Notes under the pieces: generated by a model | Database searches by the model: none | Told to the model about the DNA's origin: nothing | The model's input: only the letters and a program-made list of their open reading frames with translations | Source: SIG607 sp036307305 | Lineage (GTDB): Bacteria > Bacillota > Clostridia > Oscillospirales > Acutalibacteraceae | Direction of reading: 5' to 3' | DNA length: 64,000 nt | NCBI GenBank assembly: GCA_036307305.1 | Contig: JAXJXV010000010.1 | Location: 128,732-192,731 of the forward strand | Position numbers and translations under genes: made by a program | Part shown: positions 45,039 through 54,848 of the stretch, in pieces | Position numbering within the stretch: the stretch's first letter is position 1 | Layout: each line of letters opens with the position of its first letter

Positions 45039-46207
45039 AATAGAACAAATTCAGCTTTTGAGAAGAAATTACGGATTTCTTCTCTTTTACATTTCATTGA
45101 CCCCTGTAGCATTGGACTTTTTCCTCCACAGTGACCGCAGAGGGTGTCGTTGATTCTTTTTGAAAGGGAGTTTATATCTTCACTGTCACTAAACAGGACA
45201 AAAGAGTATCCGTCATTGTCATTTCCCGAAAAAGCCGAGCAAAGTAAGGGCGACTTTTCTTTAGCGAGATTAACAATACTTCTAAGTGTGTTATTGTCGG
45301 TATCCTCAGTGAATATAAGAAGTCCGTTTTCACTATAGGCAAGGTTTTCTATTTTGTTTTCAAATACTTTAGTCTTTAGAAAATTCACTTCTCTGACAGT
45401 CTGCTTCAGGCTGTCGTTTATTTTTTGCACAGCCTGAGCGCACTCATAAGATTTACTTGCGAGTGTAGCTGAAATTGATTTTATTTCCTCGTGTTTTAAA
45501 GAGTAATCCGTAAAGGCGTCAAGACCGCAAGCAATAAAAAGTCTGCAACCGCCACGCAAACGCATATAGGAAAGAATTTTAATTACGCCTATTTCACCTG
45601 TGTTTTTTACGTGAGGGGCGCAACAGGCGCAGCAGTCCACCTTGTCAACCGTAACGATACGAATTGCTTCGTCAATTTCTTTTTTACTGCGGTAAAGGGT
45701 TTTCTTTAATTCTTCGGCATTGGGATAACAGGCAGAAACACAAAGATTTTTGTATATAGCCTTATTAGCCTCGATTTCAACCGTTTTCAGTTGCTCTGAA
45801 GTAAGCTCAATATCGTAATCACAGGTAACCTCGTCTTCGCCTAAATGAAAGCCTACGTTTTCTCCGCCGAAAAGGGTATGAATAAGTCCTGAAATTATAT
45901 GCTCACCTGTGTGGTTTTGCATATTTCTGAAACGTCTGCGGAAATCTATTTTGCCGCACACTGCGTCCTTAACAGGCTTGTCGGTATAATGAATAAGCTC
46001 ACCGTTTTCAAGCTGAACGTCAAATACATTAGCTTCTGACAAAGTGCCTCTGTCACTGTACTGACCGCCTTCTTCGGGGAAGAACGCGGTTTTATCAAGA
46101 ATTACCATGTAACCGTTCTGAAAGGGCGTACAGGAAATTACCTGAGCTGTGAATTCCGTTAAATATGCATCATAATCGTATAATTTTTCTGTCAAAGCAA
46201 TCACCAA
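45035..46207 (-). CDS. Alanyl-tRNA editing protein (AlaX-L type, DHHA1 domain)
   Basis: A 390-residue trans-editing factor that clears Ser- or Gly-tRNA(Ala). It has the AlaRS-like second half: FPEEGGQYSDRG, the zinc motif QNHTGEHIISG (HxxxH) with CACCAPH later, and a C-terminal DHHA1 domain ending GGHCGGKSPM-like (GHCGGKSPMLQGS). The start is uncertain: TTG 46207, GTG 46204 and TTG 46196 are all possible, and the promoter lies very close. Confidence 0.85.
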   Translation of the reverse strand: MVIALTEKLYDYDAYLTEFTAQVISCTPFQNGYMVILDKTAFFPEEGGQYSDRGTLSEANVFDVQLENGELIHYTDKPVKDAVCGKIDFRRRFRNMQNHTGEHIISGLIHTLFGGENVGFHLGEDEVTCDYDIELTSEQLKTVEIEANKAIYKNLCVSACYPNAEELKKTLYRSKKEIDEAIRIVTVDKVDCCACCAPHVKNTGEIGVIKILSYMRLRGGCRLFIACGLDAFTDYSLKHEEIKSISATLASKSYECAQAVQKINDSLKQTVREVNFLKTKVFENKIENLAYSENGLLIFTEDTDNNTLRSIVNLAKEKSPLLCSAFSGNDNDGYSFVLFSDSEDINSLSKRINDTLCGHCGGKSPMLQGSMKCKREEIRNFFSKAEFVLF

Positions 46208-46211
46208 TAAG

Positions 46212-46241
46212 AGTATAGCATAAATAATAATTTAAAGCAAT
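46212..46241 (-). promoter_or_regulatory. Probable promoter of alanyl-tRNA editing gene
   Basis: Reading leftward: TTGCTT (46241-46236), 18-bp spacer, TATACT (46217-46212). Transcription would begin near 46205, almost at the start codon. Confidence 0.5.
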
Positions 46242-46244
46242 AAA

Positions 46245-46275
46245 AAACCTCCGAAGAAAACTTCGGAGGTTTGAC
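46245..46275 (-). terminator. Terminator of sodium-pump decarboxylase operon
   Basis: AACCTCCGAAG/CTTCGGAGGTT stem, four-base loop; T-run on the leftward side. Confidence 0.9.
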
Positions 46276-46277
46276 TT

Positions 46278-47693
46278 TTATGAAAGGTCCTGTACAACGA
46301 GGGTGCGAACACCGTTGTCGTCAGCAGCCTTGGTTTCTTTAACCTCTTCCTTTTTGCCGTATTTAGCTTCAAGGAATTTAGCTGCAACCTGTGGGAAGAG
46401 AGCGTAGCTTAATACGTCTTCTTCGCATTTAGCAAGGTCGCCTGCTTCGGCTTTGTATTTTTCAAGCTCAGGCGCGATAAGGTCTGCGGGACGGCAGGTG
46501 ATTACCTCGTCGTTGCCGATACATTTCTTTCTTACTTCCTCGTTAACGGGAGCAGGAAGAGTACCGTATTCGCCTCTGAGAAGTCCTTTGGATTCCTTGG
46601 GAACCATTTTATAGGGTTCTCCTGCAATAACGTTCATTACAGCCTGTGTTCCGACGATCTGACTGGTCGGAGTAACAAGTGGAGGATAACCGAAATCTTT
46701 TCTAACCTTCGGAACCTCAGCAAGAACGTCATAATATTTATCCTCTTTGCCTGCCTGCTTTAACTGACCGAGCATATTAGAAAGCATACCACCGGGAACC
46801 TGATAAATAAGAGTTTTGGTATCTACACTCAAAACCTTGGGGTCAAGAGTTCCGTCAGCCTTCATTTTGTCAGCTACGCCGCGGAAATGGGCAGCGACGT
46901 CAGCAAGGGCATCAAGGTCAAGTCCTGTATCACGATCAGTACCCTTAAGGGTAGCTACGAGAGCTTCGGTAGCAGGGTTAGCCGTACCGTTACCGAAGGG
47001 AGAAAGCGCGGTATCAACGATATCAACGCCTGCCTGAGCAGCCATAAGATAGGTCATATCGCCTGTACCTGTGGTGTTGTGGGTGTGAAGGTGAATAGGA
47101 CATTTAACAGCTTCTTTAAGCTTTTTAATAAGTGAATATGCATCGTAGGGCAAAAGGAGATTTGCCATATCCTTGATACAGATTACGTCAGCGCCCATTT
47201 TCTCAAGAATCTTTGCAAGTTCTACAAAATAATCTTCGTTGTGAACGGGGCTGATTGTATAGCTCATTGCAGCTTCGCAGATACCGCCGTATTTTTTACA
47301 GGACTTCATAGCCTGTTCCATATTACGAGGGTCGTTAAGAGCATCGAAAATACGGATAACGTCAATGCCGTTTTCAATGGATTTCTTAACGAAAGCGTCA
47401 ACAACGTCGTCAGCGTAATGCTTGTAGCCTAAAATATTCTGACCGCGAAGGAGCATCTGAAGCTTTGTGTTGGGCATAGCCTTCTTAATGGTACGAAGTC
47501 TTTCCCATGGGTCTTCGTTCAAGAAGCGCATACAAACGTCAAAGGTAGCGCCGCCCCAACACTCAACAGACCAATAACCGAGTTTATCAAGCTTTTCAAG
47601 GGCAGGAAGCATATCCTCGATACGCATACGTGTAGCAGCCTGAGACTGATGCGCGTCACGAAGTATGGTATCTGTAATGTTCAGTTTAGTCAT
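46278..47693 (-). CDS. oadA: Oxaloacetate decarboxylase alpha subunit / carboxyltransferase
   Basis: A 471-residue carboxyltransferase: ITDTILRDAHQSQAATRM, metal motif LHTHNTTG and the catalytic Lys in CIKDMANLL. It moves the carboxyl of oxaloacetate (or the reverse with pyruvate) to biotin. Its own biotin domain is missing; biotin is supplied by the separate carrier two genes upstream. Last gene of the gamma-carrier-beta-alpha operon. Confidence 0.92.
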   Translation of the reverse strand: MTKLNITDTILRDAHQSQAATRMRIEDMLPALEKLDKLGYWSVECWGGATFDVCMRFLNEDPWERLRTIKKAMPNTKLQMLLRGQNILGYKHYADDVVDAFVKKSIENGIDVIRIFDALNDPRNMEQAMKSCKKYGGICEAAMSYTISPVHNEDYFVELAKILEKMGADVICIKDMANLLLPYDAYSLIKKLKEAVKCPIHLHTHNTTGTGDMTYLMAAQAGVDIVDTALSPFGNGTANPATEALVATLKGTDRDTGLDLDALADVAAHFRGVADKMKADGTLDPKVLSVDTKTLIYQVPGGMLSNMLGQLKQAGKEDKYYDVLAEVPKVRKDFGYPPLVTPTSQIVGTQAVMNVIAGEPYKMVPKESKGLLRGEYGTLPAPVNEEVRKKCIGNDEVITCRPADLIAPELEKYKAEAGDLAKCEEDVLSYALFPQVAAKFLEAKYGKKEEVKETKAADDNGVRTLVVQDLS

Positions 47694-47707
47694 AGTTTAT
47701 ACCTCCA

Positions 47708-49069
47708 TTAACCGAAGAGTGCGAGAAGTACACCGGCAGCGATAGCGGAGCCGATAACACCTGCAACGTTGGGACCCATAGCGTGCATAAGAAGGAAGTT
47801 CTTGGGGTTTTCTTTCTGACCTACAACCTGAGAAACTCTGGCAGCCATAGGAACGGCAGAAACACCTGCAGAACCGATAAGAGGATTAACCTTGTTCTTA
47901 GAGAAGATGTTCATAATCTTAGCGAGAATTACACCGCCTGCAGTACCCATACCGAAAGCAACCACACCCATAAGAATGATGTAAATAGTTCTCAGTGAAA
48001 GGAAGGTATTTGCGGTAGCGGTAGCACCGACTGTAACACCGAGGAATATTGTAACAATGTTCATAAGCTCGTTCTGAGCTGTCTTGCAAAGACGGTCGGC
48101 AACGCCGCTTTCTTTAAAGAGGTTACCGAGCATAAGGCAACCAACCAGCGGAGCTGCAGAGGGAACGAGAAGTGCTACGAATACTGTAACGGCAATTGGG
48201 AAAATGATTTTTTCTCTCTTTGAAACCTCTCTTAAGGGCTTCATAACTATCTGACGCTCTTTTTTAGTTGTGAGAAGCTTCATAATAGGCGGCTGAATAA
48301 CGGGAACCAGCGCCATATAAGAGTAAGCGGCAACGGCAATAGGGCCTAAAAGATGGGGAGCCAACTTACTGGTTACGAATATAGCGGTAGGACCGTCAGC
48401 GCCGCCGATAATACCTATAGAAGCAGCCTCAAAGGGTTCAAAGCCTAACCAAGTGGAAGCGGCGATATAGGTCATAAAAATACCGAGCTGCGCAGCAGCA
48501 CCGAGAAGTAAGCTCTTAGGATTAGCAATAAGGGGACCGAAGTCGGTCATAGCGCCAACGCCCAAGAAAATAAGGCAGGGATAAATACCCAGCTTAACAC
48601 CGAGATAAAGGAAGTCCAGAAGACCGCCTGTGTTAGCAAGGGTTTCCCAGTTAATATGACCGCCTGCAAAGATTGCTTCGTGGAACATATTAGCCCCTGG
48701 GAGATTGGTAAGAAGCATACCGAATGCAATGGGTAAGAGAAGAAGCGGTTCAAAGCCCTTGCCGATAGCAAGATACATAAGAACGAAGGAAATGATAATC
48801 ATTACGAGATAACCATAGTTAGCAACGAAGTTATCAAATGGTGCGCCCTCTCCAGAAACACCTTTTGCGATGTTACCGAAAACAGCCTTAAAGCCCGTTT
48901 CGCCGAGGAAGTTTTTAATAGCTTCTTCAGGATTAATTGCGGACTCTTCAGTTGTGGTGGGAATATCAGTTTGCTCTGTACCGTTGTCTGCAAAAACGCT
49001 CATACCTGCAAAAAGGAGAACGGTTGCCAGTAAAACGGCAAACAGAGCCTTTAAATATCTATTTTTCAT
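47708..49069 (-). CDS. oadB: Sodium-pumping decarboxylase beta subunit
   Basis: A 453-residue membrane protein that decarboxylates carboxybiotin and exports Na+. It has the family's [10 protein letters not shown] (ion-binding Asp) and [13 protein letters not shown]. About 75 extra N-terminal residues begin with a cleavable-looking signal ([20 protein letters not shown]) and a Thr/Glu-rich stretch, an extension absent from the second copy at 54.8-56.0 kb. Confidence 0.93.
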   Translation of the reverse strand: MKNRYLKALFAVLLATVLLFAGMSVFADNGTEQTDIPTTTEESAINPEEAIKNFLGETGFKAVFGNIAKGVSGEGAPFDNFVANYGYLVMIIISFVLMYLAIGKGFEPLLLLPIAFGMLLTNLPGANMFHEAIFAGGHINWETLANTGGLLDFLYLGVKLGIYPCLIFLGVGAMTDFGPLIANPKSLLLGAAAQLGIFMTYIAASTWLGFEPFEAASIGIIGGADGPTAIFVTSKLAPHLLGPIAVAAYSYMALVPVIQPPIMKLLTTKKERQIVMKPLREVSKREKIIFPIAVTVFVALLVPSAAPLVGCLMLGNLFKESGVADRLCKTAQNELMNIVTIFLGVTVGATATANTFLSLRTIYIILMGVVAFGMGTAGGVILAKIMNIFSKNKVNPLIGSAGVSAVPMAARVSQVVGQKENPKNFLLMHAMGPNVAGVIGSAIAAGVLLALFG

Positions 49070-49088
49070 CAGTATATCCTCCGAGAGA

Positions 49089-49460
49089 TTAACCGATTAC
49101 GCAGAGAAGAGTGCCTGTCTCAACGGTAGAACCCTTCTGAACATTAAGGGAAACGATTTTTCCGTCAACGCCAGCCATAATTTCGTTCTCCATTTTCATA
49201 GCCTCTAAAATCATAAGAACCTGACCGGCTTTAACAGTATCGCCAACGTTTACGTTTACAGCGAGAATGTTACCTGGCATAGGGCTGTTAACCTGTTCGC
49301 CTTCAGCATTAGCTACGGGAGCAGCAGGAGCGGGTGCAGCTTCTACAGGAGCAGCGGCAGTAGCAGGTGCGGCAGCGGGAGCAGGAACGTCGGCGCTGTC
49401 AACAACTTCTAAAGTGATTTCATACATAGTACCGTTTACATTAACATTATACTTTTTCAT
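49089..49460 (-). CDS. Biotin carboxyl carrier protein of the decarboxylase
   Basis: A 123-residue carrier: short N-terminal strand ([15 protein letters not shown]), an Ala/Pro linker (about 29-55) and a biotinyl domain with the lysine in [10 protein letters not shown]. It shuttles CO2 between the alpha and beta subunits. Starts 35 bp after the gamma gene. Confidence 0.95.
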   Translation of the reverse strand: MKKYNVNVNGTMYEITLEVVDSADVPAPAAAPATAAAPVEAAPAPAAPVANAEGEQVNSPMPGNILAVNVNVGDTVKAGQVLMILEAMKMENEIMAGVDGKIVSLNVQKGSTVETGTLLCVIG

Positions 49461-49495
49461 TGTTTTTCTTTCCTTTCGAAATTTGAGAAAATTAA

Positions 49496-49774
49496 TTAAA
49501 GTTTTTTGAATGATAAAATACGAAGGGCGCCAACATCGGTTCCCAGTTCTTCGGCAATAGCAGCCGAAACAGCGGCGATAATGCGCTGTTTGTCAGGAAT
49601 TTCATCACTGACGGGTTGTGCGGCAGGAGCAGGAGTGGCATCTGCTGATGCAGAGGGTGCCTTTTCGAACAGCCGTATAATGCCGCTGACTATCTTACAT
49701 ACAATTATGATGCATATCAGACCAACAAACACGGTGCCCATGCCCATTAAGCACACGAATAAAGTATCGCTCAT
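49496..49774 (-). CDS. oadG: Oxaloacetate decarboxylase gamma-like subunit
   Basis: A 92-residue protein with one N-terminal membrane helix (GMGTVFVGLICIIIVCKIV), an Ala/Pro linker and a short helical tail. The gamma subunit holds the alpha-beta complex together. First gene of the operon. Confidence 0.85.
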   Translation of the reverse strand: MSDTLFVCLMGMGTVFVGLICIIIVCKIVSGIIRLFEKAPSASADATPAPAAQPVSDEIPDKQRIIAAVSAAIAEELGTDVGALRILSFKKL

Positions 49775-49791
49775 ATCTTGTAACCTCCCGT

Positions 49792-49820
49792 ATTATATAT
49801 TAAGTTAAAAGTAGATACAA
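49792..49820 (-). promoter_or_regulatory. Promoter of the decarboxylase operon
   Basis: Reading leftward: TTGTAT (49820-49815), 17-bp spacer, TATAAT (49797-49792), 18 bp before the gamma start. The rest of 49821-49948 is AT-rich with no other signal seen. Confidence 0.75.
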
Positions 49821-49948
49821 ATTAACCCATATTATTATACTAAAAATATCCACAATAAACAATAGTAAATTTATATAAAAAAATAAATTTATCACTTTAC
49901 TCAAAAAAGCAGAAATATTTTGCTGTTTTGTTAATGTTTTAACTAAAA

Positions 49949-49976
49949 ACCGTACAGTGAATTTTCACTGTACGGT
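49949..49976 (-). terminator. Terminator after secreted dockerin protein gene
   Basis: ACCGTACAGTGA/TCACTGTACGGT 12-bp stem, four-base loop; T-run on the leftward side. Confidence 0.88.
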
Positions 49977-49988
49977 AATGCTTGTTAA

Positions 49989-51288
49989 CTAATTAGAAGC
50001 AAGGTGCATTTTAAGAAGCGCAAGGTCGCTTGTGGATATACTTTTGTCACCGTCAATATCGCCTTTAAGAACAGCAGGTTTATTGTCCTCCCATTTTGCA
50101 TAAACCGTAATACTGCTGTCGGGGATAACCGCGCTGTCAAAAGGAACGGTGAATTCGCGGTCCTTGTACCAGCCTAAAAAGGTTTTACCGTCACAGGTGG
50201 GAGTTTTTGGATAAACAAGGGCTTCGTTAGGCTTACCGCTGACCAATTCTGAGGTGTTTAAGGTTTCATCAACAAAGCTGACCGTTACCAAAATATCAAA
50301 ACCTGCATACAAAACAGCGACTTCACTTGGATATTTATAGTATTTTGGAACGGCAGTGCTGTCAGAAATCTCCTGCGAAGTGTACCAGCCTTTGAATTTT
50401 ACGTCATTGCGTTCTGGATATATAATTGGCAAATCGACAGAACTGTAGTAGTTTCCAATTTGGGCAAAGGTATCGGAGTGAAGAGTATCTTTATAAATGA
50501 TTACACTCTGCTGTTTTGTTAAGTGTGAAACACGTACGTTATCAATGAAAATCTGTGCGCCGGGCCATAGAACAGAATAGAAAGACAGAGCATTGTCGTA
50601 GGTGCCGAAATCTTTGGGCGTTGTGAAAACGAAGTAGAAGGTGCGCCAACCACTTGCAACAGAAAAGGTTTCATTTCCCACACTACTGTTTACGGTGTAG
50701 TGTGTCGCGTCTGTTTCTATATTTATGATTTCAAAGAGCTTTTTGGCCATTGTGTTGACAGCGTTGGTGTCATTGGGCGCATTCCAGCATCCGTAGCCTA
50801 AATACACTGAGGACGTGTTGATATCTGTCATAGCTTCGGTGGTAATGGGAGCGCGTGTAAGATTGACGTCCATAGAAACAAGATAGGTAGTATCGGTGTT
50901 TAATCGGTAAACACCCTCTGAATTGTTAAGACGGTAACCGCCACCCGTTGCCCAGGTCTGACTGTAGCCCTCGTTAGAGGAGCAAAGCGCCATTTTCGTC
51001 CAGTCATCACGGTTATAGATTTTATAGGTCCAACCCATAACGCCTATTCCGTCGCCGCCACGTGTCATATTAAGGGAATTTTCATCTACCGAATTATCTG
51101 TTATGGGGTCTTCTTTCGCTTCAAAGCCGAAAAATGCCGATGAACCGATAAAGTCAGCCTCTATGTTGTTATCATCGCCGCCTGCCGTATCAAAAGCAAA
51201 TACTATGGAAGAGCCTGAAAAAGATGCGAGGATAAAAAGCGCCGTTAATAAGGAAAAAATTCTTTTAAAAAGCTTCTTTTTTTACCAT
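49989..51288 (-). pseudogene. Secreted protein with carbohydrate-binding-like domain, InlB-type repeats and half dockerin; apparent frameshift at its start
   Basis: The open frame runs upstream of its first ATG (51068) through a clear signal peptide (KKLFKRIFSLLTALFILASF...) to near 51282, but has no start codon there. An ATG at 51288-51286 is out of frame by one base, separated by a run of seven A (51283-51277 read leftward); six A would join them. The mature part has a beta-rich CBM-like region, two InlB/Listeria-type repeats (FKGWYTSQE, FLGWYKDREF) and one calcium-loop dockerin segment KGDIDGDKSISTSDLALLK. Either a null allele, a slippage-controlled gene, or a sequence error. Without frame restoration, start at 51068 gives a protein lacking export. 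Confidence 0.6.
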
Positions 51289-51355
51289 CCTGTTTTTATA
51301 AGTTACATTTAAATAATATCAAAAAATATACCGTAAATCAACAGAAAAAATAGTT

Positions 51356-53140
51356 CTAAAATATAGAAGAAAAAATCAACTGTATAACTCTTACCACACA
51401 GCAAAAAGCGGTTCCTATACCACAAGGTATAAAGAAAGACAAAAGAGTATATTTAAGACTGTGGGTTTCTTTTTTTATGGTAATAAGAGTCGTAGCGCAA
51501 GGCCAGTGAAAAACCGAAAATAAAGACATACTAAGCGCAGTGAAAAGGTTGTGTCCTTCAGATAAAAGCACGTTTTGTATTTCCTGCGATGAAACAGCGG
51601 TTATGTTGCTTAATGAGGTATAAATCATAATAGCGATGGGTAAGACTATTTCGTTAGCGGGAATACCTAATATAAAAGCCAGTAAAATAACTCCGTCCAT
51701 AGCAAGAAACCGTCCAATAGGTTCAAGCCAAGCTGAGATTTGCAAAAGCAGAGTTGAAGAACCTATGTGAAGGTTATTAAGTGACCATAAAAGAATTCCC
51801 ACGGGGGCGGATACTTTAATAGCTCTCAGTAATATATTCAGTGTTTTGTTTATTAAGGCTTCGTATATAATTTTGAGAAAAGGCGGGTTTTTATAGGAGG
51901 GAAGCTCTATGGTTATATCTATCGTTTCACCTGTGATTGATTTGCTTAAAATTTTGGTTACGGCAAAGGTAATCAGTATTGCGAGTAAAATAAAAGCAGA
52001 CAGTAAAACCGTGTTTAAAAATGATGATGTGAAATTACCGAGAATAATACTTATAAGAAGAATAAGGGTTGGAAATCTTCCGTTACAGGGCATAAAGCTA
52101 TTGGTGATGATTGCTATAAGACGTTGTTTTTTTGAAGGAATTATACGGCAACCTACCACGCCTACTGCATTACAGCCAAGCCCCATACACATAGTCAGCG
52201 CCTGTTTTCCGCTTGTTCCTGCTTTTTTAAAAGGCTCGTTGAGATTAAAGGCTATTCTCGGCAACATTCCGCTTTCTTCAAGAATACTGAAAAGAGGAAA
52301 AAATATCATCATAGGGGGAAGCATAACCGAAATAACCTGCGCTACGACAGAATAAGCTCCGTCTATGATTATTCCGTACAGCCAGTGAGGACAGTATAGT
52401 AAAGTTAAAAAATCACTCAGCTTATTGCCTAAAAAGGAAAAAAGCTTAGACAAAAGCGCAGACGGATAGTTAGCTCCCACAATCGTCAGCCATAAAACAA
52501 GCGACAGAAACAGCAGCATAACGGGAACAGACGTGTATTTACCGCACATTATTTTGTCAAGAATTCTATCGGTTTTGTCTGCGTCCTTTTTTGAATAGGT
52601 GATGTATTTTGTCAGCATTTGTCTTTCGGGCAGTTTCATAGAGACGGTGTTAAGACTTTCGATGTTTTCAAGAACAGCTTTTATACCGTTTATATTTTTT
52701 CGAACGCTCAAGGGAATAACGGGAACGTTAAGTTCTTTTTCTAATCCCTTATGGTCTATAATTATGCCTTTTCTCTGCGCCTGGTCCATCATATTAATAC
52801 AAAGAACACAGTTTGGACAGGCTTTTAGTACCTGTAAGGTTAAAAGAAAATTTTTATGCAGTAAGGTAGCGTCGCTTAAAATAAGTACACAGTCGAATTT
52901 CCCCGAAAGAAGAAAATCCTTTGCGATTTTTTCCTCAGGAGATTTAAAATCAAGAGAATAAATACCGGGTAAATCCACAATATGATAACAGGCGGTTTTC
53001 GTTTTATACGTGCCTTTAGCCACCTCTACGGTTTTGCCTTCCCAGTTACCTGTATGTTGATTTTTGCCTGTTAGCTTATTGAAAAGTGTGCTTTTTCCCA
53101 CGTTTGGATTGCCTACGAGGGCAACGGTATAATGTTTCAT
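51356..53140 (-). CDS. feoB: Ferrous iron transporter FeoB
   Basis: A 594-residue Fe2+ permease with an N-terminal G domain (GNPNVGKST; DLPGIYSLD; NMMD) and about 9-10 membrane helices with two Gate halves. It is shorter than many FeoB proteins (about 700). No feoA or feoC lies beside it. ATG at 53140 fits GGGTGAG; a GTG at 53149 overlaps that site. Confidence 0.93.
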   Translation of the reverse strand: MKHYTVALVGNPNVGKSTLFNKLTGKNQHTGNWEGKTVEVAKGTYKTKTACYHIVDLPGIYSLDFKSPEEKIAKDFLLSGKFDCVLILSDATLLHKNFLLTLQVLKACPNCVLCINMMDQAQRKGIIIDHKGLEKELNVPVIPLSVRKNINGIKAVLENIESLNTVSMKLPERQMLTKYITYSKKDADKTDRILDKIMCGKYTSVPVMLLFLSLVLWLTIVGANYPSALLSKLFSFLGNKLSDFLTLLYCPHWLYGIIIDGAYSVVAQVISVMLPPMMIFFPLFSILEESGMLPRIAFNLNEPFKKAGTSGKQALTMCMGLGCNAVGVVGCRIIPSKKQRLIAIITNSFMPCNGRFPTLILLISIILGNFTSSFLNTVLLSAFILLAILITFAVTKILSKSITGETIDITIELPSYKNPPFLKIIYEALINKTLNILLRAIKVSAPVGILLWSLNNLHIGSSTLLLQISAWLEPIGRFLAMDGVILLAFILGIPANEIVLPIAIMIYTSLSNITAVSSQEIQNVLLSEGHNLFTALSMSLFSVFHWPCATTLITIKKETHSLKYTLLSFFIPCGIGTAFCCVVRVIQLIFSSIF

Positions 53141-53150
53141 TTTTCTCACC

Positions 53151-53174
53151 CTATAATACTTCTTTATATTATAG
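53151..53174. promoter_or_regulatory. Palindrome before feoB, candidate operator
   Basis: CTATAATA-N8-TATTATAG, perfect 8-bp arms, 11 bp from the feoB ATG and covering a TATAAT. Confidence 0.45.
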
Positions 53175-53198
53175 TATTCAGTTAGAGGTAAAGGGTGA

Positions 53199-53225
53199 AA
53201 AAAGTCCCTCGCTAAGCGAAGGACT
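53199..53225 (-). terminator. Terminator after pyk
   Basis: Reading leftward: 11-bp stem AAGTCCTTCGC/GCGAGGGACTT (one G-T pair), three-base loop, T6 tail. Confidence 0.85.
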
Positions 53226-53231
53226 TAAAAT

Positions 53232-54644
53232 TTATATGGTATCTATTTTTATTGTATCGGTATTTCCTGAGTTTCCGTTTGTTATTCCGCCCGTTATTAT
53301 TATTTTGTCGCCTTTTGATAGGTTTAAAAGCTGTTTTGCAGTTTTGTTTGCATTGAAAAAAAGTACGTCGGTGGAATTGAACATTTCACATTTTGCAGGT
53401 GTAACACCCCATGAAAGAGAAAGCTTTTGATAGGTTTTTTCGTTTGTAGTAAGACCTATTATATCAATGGGGCAACGGAAACGTGATACCATACGTGCCG
53501 TAATTCCCGAAAGTGAACAGGCAACGATTGCTTTAGCCTTTATATCTATTGCCATTGTACAGGTAGCATGAGAAACGGCGTCGGCAGTGTTTCTTATTTC
53601 AAAGGAACTGTTTTTGAAACGCTTGTTATAATGAATGTTATTTTCGGTATGCTCTGCTATGTCTGACATGGTTTTAACGGTAAGCACAGGGTATTTGCCG
53701 ATAGCGGTTTCCCCTGACAGCATAATAGCACTTGTGCCGTCGTATACAGCATTGGCTACGTCGGAAATTTCTGCACGGGTGGGACGGGGACTGTTTATCA
53801 TAGATTCAAGCATTTCTGTGGCTGTAATTACCTTTTTACCAAGAAGTCTGCACTTGGTTATAAGCTGTTTCTGAACGGCAGGAAGCTCTTCAAAGGGTAT
53901 TTCTACTCCCATATCGCCTCTGCCTATCATAATGCCCTCACATTCACTGCAAATATCCTCTATATTGTCTATGCCTGACTGATTTTCAATTTTTGCAATA
54001 ATGCCTATATTTTTTCCGCCGTTTTCTGATACGAATTCTTTAACGTCAATAACGTCCTGTTTACAGGAAACGAAGGAGCAGGAAATAAAGTCAACGTCGT
54101 TTTCTATACCGAAAAGTATATCCTTTTTGTCCTGTTCGCTTAAATAAATCTGCTTTAAAACTTTACCTGGGAAGCTCATACTTTTTCTGTCCGAAAGCTC
54201 ACCGCCGATAACCGTTTCGCAAACCGCATCTGTGTCGGTAAGGTTTTTAACCTTAAAGGAAAGCAGTCCGTTATTAAGGAGAATGGTGTCGCCCACGCAT
54301 AAATCCTTTATAAGATTTTTATAGGTTACGCTGACTCTGCTTTCGTTTCCCTTGACTTCCTTTGTGGTGAAAGAAAAGGTATCTCCGTCTTTAAGAGTGA
54401 TTTTCCCGTTTTCAAAGGTTTTTATGCGGTATTCAGGTCCCTTGGTGTCAAGCATTATGGCTATGGGCATATTAAGCTGACTTCTTACCTTTTTAACGAG
54501 GTCTATTCTTTGTTTATGCTCTTCATAGGTGTTGTGGGAAAAGTTCATTCTCGCAACGTTCATACCGTTAAGGCACATTTCTTTAAGAATAGTTTCATCG
54601 GTACAGGCAGGGCCTATAGTGCATATGATTTTCGTTTTACGCAT
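53232..54644 (-). CDS. pyk: Pyruvate kinase
   Basis: Converts PEP and ADP to pyruvate and ATP. It has 470 residues, KIICTIGPACTDE at the start, the catalytic segment GIIAKIENQSG and IMIGRGDMGVEIP, and ATEMLESM. It lacks the extra C-terminal PEP-utiliser-like domain of many Bacillales forms. It follows the oadB2 unit's terminator by about 20 bp with no separate promoter seen, so it may rely on readthrough. Confidence 0.96.
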   Translation of the reverse strand: MRKTKIICTIGPACTDETILKEMCLNGMNVARMNFSHNTYEEHKQRIDLVKKVRSQLNMPIAIMLDTKGPEYRIKTFENGKITLKDGDTFSFTTKEVKGNESRVSVTYKNLIKDLCVGDTILLNNGLLSFKVKNLTDTDAVCETVIGGELSDRKSMSFPGKVLKQIYLSEQDKKDILFGIENDVDFISCSFVSCKQDVIDVKEFVSENGGKNIGIIAKIENQSGIDNIEDICSECEGIMIGRGDMGVEIPFEELPAVQKQLITKCRLLGKKVITATEMLESMINSPRPTRAEISDVANAVYDGTSAIMLSGETAIGKYPVLTVKTMSDIAEHTENNIHYNKRFKNSSFEIRNTADAVSHATCTMAIDIKAKAIVACSLSGITARMVSRFRCPIDIIGLTTNEKTYQKLSLSWGVTPAKCEMFNSTDVLFFNANKTAKQLLNLSKGDKIIITGGITNGNSGNTDTIKIDTI

Positions 54645-54664
54645 AGAGTTCTCCTTTAAAAATA

Positions 54665-54692
54665 AGGCCGACAGTATAAATACCGTCGGCCA
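54665..54692 (-). terminator. Terminator between OadG-related gene and pyk
   Basis: GGCCGAC/GTCGGCC stem (54666-54672 with 54685-54691), T-rich tail leftward. Confidence 0.75.
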
Positions 54693-54697
54693 GAAAA

Positions 54698-54835
54698 TTA
54701 CTTTTTGTTTTCAGTGTTATTAATAAACTTATTTAGTCCGCCGGTAACAAGAATAATGATTCCTATTACTATTAGTATAGCCAACATACCCTTGCCCATA
54801 TACGGAAGATATTCAACAAATTTCATCCAGTTCAT
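54698..54835 (-). CDS. OadG-related small membrane subunit
   Basis: A 45-residue single-helix protein (MLAILIVIGIIILVTGGLNKF) with a short tail. Short OadG-related partners are found after some decarboxylase beta genes. ATG at 54835 has GGAGG 7 nt upstream. It lies 13 bp after the beta gene. Confidence 0.7.
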   Translation of the reverse strand: MNWMKFVEYLPYMGKGMLAILIVIGIIILVTGGLNKFINNTENKK

Positions 54836-54848
54836 ATTATTTCCTCCA

